Assembly: GCA_905221605.1 (NCBI GenBank)
Contig: CAJNDS010002253.1
Coordinates: forward strand, 5,001 to 69,000
Reading direction: 5' to 3'
DNA length: 64,000 bases
DNA from: Symbiodinium natans
Lineage: Eukaryota; Sar; Dinophyceae; Suessiales; Symbiodiniaceae
The translations under genes and the position numbers were made by a program. The notes under the pieces are model-generated. The model worked only from the letters and a program-made list of their open reading frames with translations, had not been told where the DNA came from and did no database searches. This document shows, piece after piece, positions 44,901 through 56,900 of this stretch (its first letter is position 1; the number at the start of each line of letters is the position of its first letter).

Positions 44901-47900
44901 GCTGGTGGGGGTTGCTTAACAGGAGGAGACTTTGGGACACCTACAGACTGTGCCTTCGCGGTTGGATGCTTTGGGGCAACAGTTCCCAACCAACCTTCAG
45001 GCGGTAGTTTCGGCTTAGGGATAGGGATAGCTACAGACTGCGATGTCACGGGCGGAGGCCTTTTTACAACGGTTCCCAACCAACCATCCGGGGGCGGTTT
45101 TGGTGCAGGAGGCTTACTCTTAGGGTCTACTTCAAGACTCCCACCCGAAACCAGAGACTCTTCCGAAAGCCCAGAACTCAACGAGGGATGGTGCCCCTGA
45201 AAGGAAGTTTGGGTACTTGACTTAGGATCTGGAGCTTTAGTTTTAGGCCCTGCCGCCTGAGACAGTTCTACTCCCCCGGTCCTAGACCCCTGTCCTATTT
45301 CAGGTTCGGGATTTGGGCTTTGAGGTTCCGACCAAATGTCTTCAAGAGAGGCTCTGCGGGATGGGGACTCATCTAACAACGGGTCGTAGGGATCATAGGG
45401 CTCAACATATAGAGCATACCACCTATGAAACAAGGCTCGTTCTTCTTCTTCTAGCGCCCTAGCGATCAAGTCCGCAGCCACAACTTCGACCTGATCCTCT
45501 GGCCCTACCAGTCCAACGTCATCCCCAAAAGCGACTACTGTCACCTCAGACCCGTCTACAGCTCCCTGCGAAGATACTTGTTCTAGAACAGACCCTACTA
45601 GTTCTCCGTTCTCAGGTGGCCCCTGAAGATCTCTAAGTCTCCTTGCCCCTTGACTCCAACACCATCGCAAACACAGTTCCAAAAGTCTTGCGATTAAGAC
45701 CGTGAACCCCATTACTAGCAGAAGTGGAACCCATGACGCTTCATCTTCTTCATCTTCAGATGGCTGAGCTTGCGCTCTGGAGATGCTCAGCACCACCACG
45801 GCGCATCTTAAGACATGGGACAACTGGACGACTCCAGCCAAGTCAAGTAGCTTCTGCATCCTCTGAGACGAAAGCGACTTGGTTAATAGGTCCGCGGTCA
45901 TGACCTCCCCTGGTAGGTGAAAACATTGAAGCTCCTCATTCTCTATTCTCTCGTGCAATCTTCTCGCGCGAAGTCTCAAATGACGGGTTCTCCATGAGCC
46001 CGCCGGGAGAGCGATCAAGCAAGTGCATGCAACGTTGTCCGAATAGAGAGCTGGCGCCACCTGCCCTACTAGTTCGCGTACCAGGTCACTGACACTGTCT
46101 GTCATGACCATACCTTCCATGGCCGCATATAGCTCAGCTTCTGCCGAACTCAGGCAGACGAACGTCTGCTTTGAGGAAACCCAGCCGATGACAGCGCCGG
46201 CCCATTTTAACACCACACCGGTTTGTGACTTTTCGCCCAGCGGTGCAAACGACGCGTCTGTGGCGACTTCTAGAGTCCCCTCCGTCATTTCGACCTTCAC
46301 GCCCTGCGCAGGCTTCGGCCCGTACACCAGGCCCAAATCCGGCTTTCCTCGGAGATATCGCACGATGTTTTGGCACACTGCAATCGCCCTGCTAGGACGC
46401 TTGCTAGAAAGCTGAGAAGCACGGTTCACCGCCCACGCGATATCCAACCTTGTTTTCGTGGCCAACCACGTTAGTTCTCCAATCAGCCCCTGCACTAAGC
46501 GAACCGACTCCATCTGGATATTCTCTTCTTGGGTCTCCTGATCCTTCTCAGCTGGATACGGCGTCGACGCAGTCCCCTCAATTTCGGGATGCCTGTTCAG
46601 CAACTCGGTGACATAGCTCACTTGTGTTAGGTAATACCTACCATTGTGCAGCCGGATATCAACACCAAGAAAGTGCAAACCGTCCTCCGCAAACTTAATG
46701 TCGCTGGTCTCCCAAAGCGTCTGAATGGCCCCTGCCACTGATTCCAATAAGCCTCTGCAAGCACTCAAGAGCATATCGTCAACATATACGCCAATGAGCC
46801 CCTTCAAAGCGTTGCTGGAATCCTGGATTTTCCAAAGAGACGGTTCGGAATCGCTCTGTGTTAGTCTGTACTCCAAACCCTCGAAGGCCCACTTCAGCTG
46901 AGAAAGACATTTGTCACGGTGTCGGCTCCATGCCGCCGGGCTTAAGTCCAAGCCGTATAGTGCTCTCTGGATAACCCATCGCTCCGACGGTGGGATTATC
47001 TTGGCCTTGACCAGTATTTTAGGCGGCATCAAGATTATGCGTTTTCCTTTTCCCTTCCGTTCGTGCAGCGGCGCATACAGGAAGGCTTTTCTTATGTCTA
47101 GGATTGCAGCGGTCCACCCACATAGAGACGCCTGTCGCAACTGGATTCTCAACGCGATGGTGTCTAGCCCAGAGGCGTATACCTCTCGACGAGCAACTGC
47201 AACTTGATCGCTCCAGGTCTTCTGCTGAAAGTTTCCGCACGCCACTATGCGCGCGCGTCTTTTTCCCACCGGTGGCTTTCTCGTGAACACCACCTTTGCA
47301 GGTAGGATTTCTATTGCTCCACTCTGCACATCTTCCTCACACAACTGGTTCACGTCGATGGGGTAGATGGCTTCATATTGAAAGCGTAACCCAGTGTATT
47401 CGTCCAACAGTGGGGGGACCCACTTTTCAAGTTCGCCCGCTGCTTGCTGCGGGTCGATAGTCCTAGCCTGCAGGAACACCTCTGGCTCACTTTCTTCTTG
47501 TGGGCCCTTCTCGCTTTCCTTCACTGCTAGTGTCCTTATCATAGCCTTGGCTAGCCTCTCGTCATCATGCCCGCTGACAGTGCCATCAAGCTTTGTCCCG
47601 GAATCGATCCACAGCAACTCCTCTTGCAGCTCTTGGATTTGCGAGTCCAACATGTTGATGTAGCACATGCTTGGGCAGTTTGACGGCCCGGCTTCCCTCA
47701 GCGTTTCGGACGCCAACTGACACTCCCAAGAAAAGACCCGTGAGAGAAAGTAAAGGTCAGCTTGCAGCATTTCTACCAACTTCTCATCCATGGCATACTG
47801 CTGGTCATCTACAATGGTGCAGCCTAAGCCACCATCGCCTTCACTACTGTCGTCGCCGACATAGGCTACTGAAACAGCTCTGACTACTGGCTCGGATCCC

Positions 47901-50900
47901 TTAGGCAGCGGAGGAACCGGAAACCCAAGCTCCCGAAGTTCCTTTATCGTCGACTCTGGAAGACGAGTCCATCCTCGAGGTGTATAGGCAACCAAGACGA
48001 GACGATTCCCGGTATGAGGAAGAACCTTGTGTCTCCTTTTGGGATTGAATGACACTGGATGATTTGCTGGGGGGTACAAGATGCCCATATGCTCATCTAC
48101 ATCAGCTTCATCGGTTCTTAGCCCTTCAGGTAACACTCTAATTTCGCCACCTTGAAAATCTCCTAATGGAACTACCCAGTTGATGGACCCTTCCGCATTG
48201 TTGACATCTCGGTGCCATTCTGAAGGACCCCTCTGACTAACCAGGATCGCAGTATAGGTGGCATCTGGGACTTCTTGACGGAGATACACGTTCAGGGTTT
48301 TTACCATTTCTGGCTTTTGGTGCGTTACCTGGGTGACTCCATAAATACCCCCGTGAGCAAAAGCACCAAGAACCGCTAGCCTACCCTTTTCATGCGTTGT
48401 CTTATCGGCCCTCCTGTGATTTCTACACGAAGGCCACTTACTCCGAAGTACCAAATCACAAACCGCTCTCCTTGACATAGCTCCCTGTTCTCTAAGGAGT
48501 TTGGCTTCTTGTTCCACCCCATCTACGGCTTCAACATGACACACCTTGAATGAGCTTTCTTCTACTGGAAGTGCAAACAAGATCGTATGACCCGACTCCT
48601 CGTCCTCCGACTCCCCCGATCCCGAATGATTCTCATCCTCATCCACCCAGCTGACTCCAAGACTCTTTAACTTCTGCAACATTCCCAACATTTCAGGTCC
48701 TCCCCCTTGCGGCACTAGGCGGCGCAACCCTCCTTTGGCCCTGATACGTCGACGGGGGACACTTGGTGCATCAGCTGGTGGAGGCAACGGAGGCTCGGCT
48801 TCAGAAGGCACCCTACTCTCACGACCCGTAATGAAACCTCCTAGTGGACGTGGCGCTTTAGGTCTACTACCAGCACCCGGACTGTCCACCGGAAAGGCCT
48901 CACTAGGCTGTTCTGCTGCTTCTGGAGGTGCATTCAACGGTTCCGGCTCCCTAACCTTTTGATAAGCTAAAGTAGTTATTAGGAGTACTGGGGTTCCATC
49001 AGGGCGGGTCACTCGCACCACCCAACCCTTTGAGACATGCTCCGACGGCGCCAGGACGGTGGCCTGAACTGCTCTCGCTGTCCATGATGCCCACCTCCAG
49101 GTACGTTCCCTGACATAGATATTCGCGCCAAAGGGAAGCTGTTGCCTTTTAGGAATCACACCCAGGCCCCTCATTGCTTCATCATACATTGTTTCGACCG
49201 AGTATCTCATCGCATGAGGCCAGTCGCTAGACCTAGCACCTACAGAATGTAGAAGGGATCGGGCTTGTCGTTTGATAAGGCCTATGAAGCGCTCCGCAAG
49301 GCCGTTGGACTGAGGGAGATCTGCTGCAGTTGTCGTGACATGCAGGTCTCTCGCCCTACACCATGATAAGAAGGTCTTGTTAACGAATTCCGCTCCGCGG
49401 TCGCTATGGACTCGGTGAAGAGGTAGTCCTAAAGTCTTTAACCTTATGAAGATACGAGCCACGGCTTCAGTGACCTGTTTCGGACTCTTTTTGTACACCG
49501 GAATTAGAAACGGAATCCTGATCGCCGGCAGAGGGTCCAGTGAGGCCTCACAAATGGCTTTCCATCTACGCTCCTCTTTCTTTACCTCGTCCACATCTGC
49601 CGGAAGTGGATCTGCCGCAGGCTCCTCTTCGCCTTCAATTTCTGCCCACTCATCTGGGTTTGGTATTGGCTCGTCCTGCTCTCCCGCTTTGCCCATATCC
49701 TCTTTGTCTCCCTCGTTTTCAGAGATAACACCTACCCCACGTCCGTCATCTTCAACTGGCTCACCATTTTTCCAGAATCTTGGGAAGGTGTATACTCCTA
49801 CGACTGCATACCGCGCAATGCCCTCCTGATCTGAACCTTTAGTATAAGGACCCGTAAGATCTACGCAAAGGGAAAACATATGCGCATGCTTTCTACGACG
49901 GCAAGGATGGTGGAATGCTGCCGATTCTAGGCAGGCTCGGCAGTCACCCCGCCATGGAGCGTGCCCACGTTGGCAATGTTCTTTAAAGGACTGCTCCTTC
50001 GGTTTAAGGCGGGATACTCTAGGGAAAGGAGGATTCAGCTCGCTACAGATTCTGCGCACTACTTCAGGGTCCATTCCTTCATCTATCATGAGCCCGGACA
50101 AAAGCCGAATCCTGTCCCTTACCGCATTCACATTTTCTTCTCTGCTACTAGACCACAACTCCCACCCTCGCTGAAGAATGGATACCAATCCCGGCGCCCA
50201 TTTCGAGGCCTTACTTGTGCGCTCCATCCTTTCTCTTAAGGACTCTGTGTCACTAGAGGTAGAGATCCACCGCGCGGTCGGAGGAACAACCTTGTCGGAA
50301 AGTTCTTCGGCTACCATCCACGAGGACGTTGCAAAGACCGATGGTTTTACATGGTCATGCCCTAAAGCGCCCTGGTCAAACCGTACTTTATACAGCCCTA
50401 ACCCTTTGATTTCAGGCCATTCCCAAAGCGATGGCAACGCTTGTGCCTCAGGGGAAGGATCCAGCTCCGCAGGATCCCTGGGGTGCTCAAACCCAAGATA
50501 CGCATTCCCTTCCTGAACCTCCTGAGTCACATGCATCAAGAAGAGCATTCTCAAGATTAGTACGGTATCTCGAATCGCCAAAGTCCTCTCCTTACCTGTC
50601 AATCCCTCTAGTCCGAACCGCTCGATTCCATGTCTCGCCCTCAAAACGCGTGGTCCCGGAGACCTAGCCCTAGACCGTGACATCGTCCTACACGGAGGAC
50701 CACCCAGTATCCCTTTTACTTTGCCAGACAGGATCTCTTGAAGTACATACGAATAGAGAGACTCGTTAAACAAGTCCCTTCCCCGATTCAATTCTACCTC
50801 TAGAAAGGCCTCATCATGCTTAGCCTTCCAGGATTGTTGCCCCGAGAACAGATGTACCAGCACCCGTTGCGCTTTCTTTAGCCTACGTCGAGCCCTGCGA

Positions 50901-53900
50901 TTCAGACCTGTTGTTTGGGCATCGTTGGTTTCAGGGTTCACCTGCAAAGGAGCGACCTGCTGAAGGATGTCGTGAGGCACCTCCGGGAAGATCTTCTTAG
51001 CGTATGCAGCCAGAACGACTGACTCTTTCTTGGCATCTCCCCTACAGGCATTTAGAGCCTCCTTCAAAGACCCTTGGATCTCAAAATCCGGACTCTCACT
51101 TAACTGCATAGCCTTGACTCTCAGTTCCCTGACTCTGATCTTGTCCTCCAATTCCAGAATCAAGTCCATCAGCAACTCTTGAGCGATCATAGGACAACCC
51201 TTGACCAAGGTAACCGGAAGCTCACCTCTCGTAGGGTGAGTCAGGCGAATCCCCTCTGTTGACCACTCTAAAACCATACCCAGACACTCAATCGCGGGCC
51301 CTAGAGGCAGTATCGGAGTGACCCTATGCGCAGTGAGCAGGGTGCCTTGCTCATTCATCCGAAGCTCAGTTTGTCCAGCAGCCAACTCCACTTTTACTAC
51401 ACTAGCCTGCTGAAGCTCCTTGGCAGATCCTTGACGAAGCGCGTTAGTAGCCCCGCCATCGATTAGTCCCAAGGTGTTTTCTTCCGCTTTCAGAAATCTC
51501 ACAGACACGCACGGTTGCCCTTGGCTCCCCGCAGATTCCACTACCCGCAACGATGGGCTTGGATCTTCACGAGTAACCCCTAGCTCCCACGCAGTCTCTA
51601 GTTCATCGACCAGAGCTCGGGCATCTGCTACTCCTAGGACCATCCTGCCATGAACAGTCCTTACACCCAAAAGCCCTCTTAGTGGATGCTTGACAAGTGG
51701 TCCCTGAAAATCCCAACGGACTTCACATCCTAGGACCTCAACCACCTTTCCCAGAGGGATTACCGCAGGCTTCGTGTCCATGGAAAGCAAGGACCCCTTT
51801 GATGACATTCGCCCTACAGATAGACCTACCGGAAGCATAATGTCACAGGCCACTGCAGATTGATACTCTCTGACTTGCGCATATCGGTACACATGAGTCG
51901 CGCCTGAATCCAAGAAAGCTTCTGCAACTGAAATACGCTCATCTTCACCAACAACAACCTCTACACCAAACGTACAGAACCTAGGAACATCCTTTTCAAA
52001 CCCTGGAAGCTTCAATTCACGGAAATCACCCATGTCGGCTCCATCCGGCTCTAGCCGATCCCTGCTCTCGCTGGCCCCATCTGGCTCTAGCCAGCTCAGG
52101 CGATTGGCCCCTTCCGGCTCTAGCCAATCTGGATGAACGGTCCCTTGCGGCTCTAACCGAACATCTGCCCTTGAGCGAGTCCATTTCGGAACCCCGCCCT
52201 CACTACTTCTAGGTGATTCCTGTAAATTCGAAGCAACCTCCCCAATTCCCCCCGGACCACAACTGACCTTCAAATCCGAAGTTGAAGCACCAAACGAAAC
52301 CGGACCAAACGAAACCGGACTCCCCCCATCCTGCAAGGATGCCACTCCGGGCCCCTGAAGACATGCCAAACGAATCCCTTTCAAGACCCGACCAGCTTCT
52401 TGCTCTGCGGATGTCCCTGCAGCTGCGGAGGTGTTTCCGCTATGTGTAGATGCGTTTGTAGCAACTTCGGCGATGACAGGTCCTGGGGTTTCTACTGTAG
52501 CCGCTGCAATGTTCGGCTTGCCTCCTTTTGGAGGCCCACCCTTGTTACCCTTGTTGCCCTTACCGCCCTTGCCTCCCTTATCCCCTTTCTTGAACTGAGG
52601 ACCTTGAAGAGTAGGGCATTCAGGACGACGATGATTCGTTGCGGGATCTGTGGCTCCGCAAGCATAACATACTTGTTGCCGAGCAGCTTCTGCAAAGTCG
52701 TGCAGGTTTCTACAATTATCCCCAAAAGCACACCCGCGCGGCGTTAGGTACCCCTTGCACGTCGGCTTATTTTCCTGCCCTTCCCTTGTACCCCCGGAAC
52801 CCCCGGAACCCCCTTGGTCTTTACCCTTCGGCTTCCCTTTAGGCTTCCCTTTTGGAGATCCTTTCCTAGGGTTGTTTGGGGCGTTTGGGCTTGCTACATC
52901 ATCAGTCTCAGTGGCCTTTGCTACGCGTGGCTTCTTGGGATCTGACTCCAACCCATACTCGAGAAGCTCCGCTTCGGCCTGAACATGCTTCAAGTACGAA
53001 AGGACTGACTCCAGCGTGGGTGCATGGTCTAGGCTGCTCTGTACCCTGACAAAGGACAGTCTAAAGCTGGCTTGCGTGTAGCTCTTGAGAACTCCCGCCA
53101 TCAACGAGTCGATTCCCTTGAGAAGAAGAGACGGATCAGGCATCGAAATACCCAACTGCCTCCCCCGGGAGGCCCACCGTGACCATCGTCTTAACTTTAA
53201 GTTCGCATCCGAAGGACTACTAGCCACACCTGGGTTGTGTAGATAAGAGAGGATAAGTTGTCGCTCTTTGGCCCCGCCAGGCTGACCCTTAATCAACACC
53301 CTGAATAGCACGCCAACCGTTGTCAGATCCCCTTGCGATATGAGTTCTTCAGAGAGATCCTTAGGCAAAGCCTTGATGAGCATCGAAACCGTCCTCTGCT
53401 CCAACCGCATGTAGCGTGGTTCCTGCAGATTCTCGGGGAGCGCTCCTTTCAGCGCCGCTCTTTCAAGCGGCGGGGACTGAAGCCACACTTTGTAGCGTCG
53501 GTCTGCTTCTGCTGCAACCAAACCCCACCAAGTCGACGCTGCCGGCGCCAAGTCCGAGATAAGTGGAGCAATTAGCGTTAGCCAATCCCCTACTGCTAGC
53601 GGTCCCTCTTCTGGAGTTATTTCAAGAGTTGGTAACATGATTTCACGGCTTCTATCTGGAGCATACGCCCTAGCATCATCATGCGCTCTCATGTCCGGCA
53701 TAGACTCCATCAAAGGGCGTGGGTACATACTCAGAACAGGCACAGAAGCTCCTGGCACAAATGCTTGCTGGCTACTACTTGCGGTCATTTCCTGATGCAC
53801 AAAAGGAACGTGTGCTGGGGGGCTTGGAGGCGGTGTTGTTTGGGGTGGCCGAGGCGGAGGAGACGGCGGCCTGTACGCTGGCCTACTGCAACCGAAATCC

Positions 53901-56900
53901 AAACCTCTATCAACCCTTCCCTTGACTGTAGCTCTACCCCCTTCAAAGCCCACTTCATACTCTACATCCCCTATCCACACCGTAAGCTCCTGGGCCGGAG
54001 CGGTCCTTTGTGCCACAGTCGGCACGGGATCTGGCGGAATGCTGGGACCTACTTGGCCTTGCAGAGAGGAATTGATTGGGGCCTGGAGGGGAGCAGGGCT
54101 TCGAGGTTCAGGATTCCCTTTTCCTATCCCCTTATCACCCCTACTTTGTCCCCACAGGTCCAAGGAGCCATCGCTCGCGCTCTCCCTACTTCTGAGGCCT
54201 ACTCCAGCATCAATTTCCCATAAGTGCATCAAGGGTCTTTGGAATGTCGAGGTTAAAGGGGCATGAGGTTGGCTACCAAAACTGTCAGGTGACCCGATAA
54301 AGTGTTGTTCTACCGGCCTAGTTGCTATCGGGGAGCTCGCTTGCGACGTTCTGTCATGTAGAGGGATGGGATAGGCTTCTACTGGATGCTCTGGCGTCGC
54401 TAGTTCCCTACCATCAAGGCCTGGAGCTACAGGCGGATTCCTAGGAGCAGATGGATCCATTTCCAAAGCACCAAAATGTGCCCTTAAGGCTTCCATATCT
54501 ACCCTACCTAGGCTGTAAGTGTTTCTAGATCCACCTGATCCCACACTCCGCGCTTCTTCAAGGCTCTGCAGCCTTGCATGGACACCCTGCAGAAGACCCT
54601 GCATCTGGCTCATGCCCTCTACAAGTTGTGCAAGTTCGCTACCTGAATGCCGGCTTTGCCCGCTATGCGACATCGGATCCCTGTACAGCAAACCTTCTAC
54701 ACCACGCACCCCTAAACCACTAGACCCAACCTGTGCCAGGTCCTGCGCCGCAAGAGCTCCCTGAGTCTGAGGGGTCTCCCGCACTGCCAGAGGCCCTGTC
54801 CCAACGCAGGCCCCTGCCAGTGGGAGAGGACTCATCCTCTCTTCAGGCCCTTGCTGCGCACGACCAGCAACTGCCAAGTTCTGCTCATCACTTCTGGTTC
54901 CCAAGCCAACTGATCTCAAAGAACTTCGTAGTGCCTCCAACGCGTTCCAACTTGACTGACCTCCCCGTGGATCGCTGGTCGGATCAAGAGATCCTCGTCG
55001 TGACGCGTCTGGATCAAGAGATCCTGGTCCTGGGGACCCTGAAATTGTCTGTCTTAAAGACGTGGCGGTCTCATCGTTGTCCCGATCAAGAGATCGTTGC
55101 CTATGTATCTGCATATTGTCACCATCGTTCTGATCAAGAGATCTCATCGTTCTATTGCGTTCTCGAGCGTCATCAACCGAAATCTCCTCCTGTTGCTGAG
55201 CCGCTTCCCAGGCCTCATTCAAGCTGAAGTGCTGCGCGTTCTCGGAGTTGCTCGGCCCTTGCCCTCTCGGCCCTTGCCCTGTGCTGGCCTCTGACCTTCC
55301 AAGTTGTAGCGCTTCACCACCTTGTATCTGCTGGGATGTATCATAGCTCGGCTCAAGAGAAGTCTCATCCACACGCACTTCTCGCGATATCTCTGCTGGT
55401 GTAGCAGGCGGCGAGGCCATCCTCGAAGCTGTGCCCATTGACGAAGGGGTCTGGCCTGTCTGGCCCGCGGGAGATCTTCCTCTCCTCATGCTCAAGTCCA
55501 TGGCTCACAGCAGCGACTCTCGGATGTCTCTCGTTTAGAATAAGATTTGCAAAGGCTAGACCAACCAGGAAATTAATCTAAGCGCTAAGCCCTAGAGCCC
55601 TTGGGCTCATAACCTAAGGAAACCAACCCTTAGATTAGAGGTTAGGGTTTAGGGTTAATGCTGCCAAGACACCTGTGAACTCGCACAAGTCAAATCGCCC
55701 TTTTCAGATACTGCACTTGATCATAGCTAAAAGGCCTGCAGAAGGGATATGATGCTTCATCATCAAGAGGGGGCTTGGGGGCTTGGGGGCTTGGGGGTTG
55801 GGGTTTGGGGTTTGGGGTTTGGGTTTGGGGTTTGGGGTTTGGGGTTTAGGGTTGGGGTTTGGGGTTTGGGTTTGGATGGGTTTTCATGGTTTTGGGGTTT
55901 GTATGGGTTTGGTGTTTATGTGTGTGTGTGACAATTAAGGTAGCCTGCTCTCTTTGCTGGGCTTTGTGCTGTCCTTCCTGCAGGCTGCGGCACGATTCCT
56001 TTTTCGGTTCAGAGCCCTATGTCTTCCATTTGCTTAAGAACCCCAAAAGAAAAATAATAGTCCCTATATTGCCCTTATTAAGGAAGAACATTATCATTTT
56101 TTGGGGGGTTCTTAAGCACTTAGTAGATGTCGCAAGGGGCATCTATAGGGCTCCGGGTATAGTCTGCGAACCCCGTGAACCCTGAACTCGAACCCCTAAA
56201 CTCAGAAAACCCCCCAACACCAGCATAGTGTGGGTTTAGGGTTTTGGGTTTTGGGTTTAGGGTTTAGGGTTTAGGTTTTAGGGTTTAGGGTTTAGGGTTT
56301 AGGGTTGTGCTGTTGGCTACTTCTTGCCTTGAGCCCGAAAAAGTGAGGTTCGTCTTTAGGGGGGGGGGGGGGGCTTTTTGGCGTCGCAAAGTTTATTCGA
56401 GGAGATGGCGCGCCACACACGAGCCAGCTGCGCTGAATGCCACAGCCTACCATATCGCCTCAAGAGTCGCCCGATCGCAAGCTTCAAAGCCATGGTGGAC
56501 CCTTCCCTGGCGGTTCTGGACAAGGACCTCGCTGAGCGAGTGGTGCTGCTTGCGGACCTTGATGTACGCCTGGTGTGCATCTATGGCGCGATTGACGCAT
56601 ACCACATTCTGCAGGGTCTACAGGATGAAAGCAGCGAAGATGCCGAGTGCTTCTACTGCTACCAGCGCTGGGGCAACACCGGCAGCTCGGGCAGCAAGAA
56701 GATCGAAGGCCCCTTCTCCGAGCAGAAGATGCGCGAAGTCTTCGCCGAGGCCTTCGAGGCACGCACGGGTGCTTCGTGGGGAAGCATCAAGCCAGGTGAC
56801 AGAGTGGCGCATGGACGCTTCTGGTGGCAACAGGTGGCTGCCGTAGAGGAGAAGGCTTACTGGCAATACTACGTGCATGATGGCGTGGATGGCAAGTCTC

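Larger units (their letters stand above)
43740..55768 (-). mobile_element. Complete Copia-like LTR retrotransposon, 12,029 bp
   Basis: Two 154-bp direct repeats (43,740-43,893 and 55,615-55,768), identical by reading, bracket an internal region with primer-binding site, one 11.1-kb frame and polypurine tract, all on the minus strand. Integrase precedes reverse transcriptase in the frame, which defines the Ty1/Copia order. GGGGG flanks both sides. Identical LTRs plus an unbroken frame indicate a recent, possibly still competent insertion. The internal coding part is GC-balanced and lacks telomere-like arrays, unlike its surroundings. The element is about twice the length of a standard Copia element (roughly 5 kb), the excess being extra domains and long N- and C-terminal regions. 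Confidence 0.95.

Noticed and set aside
44472-55294. Many plus-strand frames of 60-180 codons inside the retrotransposon
   Set aside because: Antisense shadows of the polyprotein frame; none has independent domain content.
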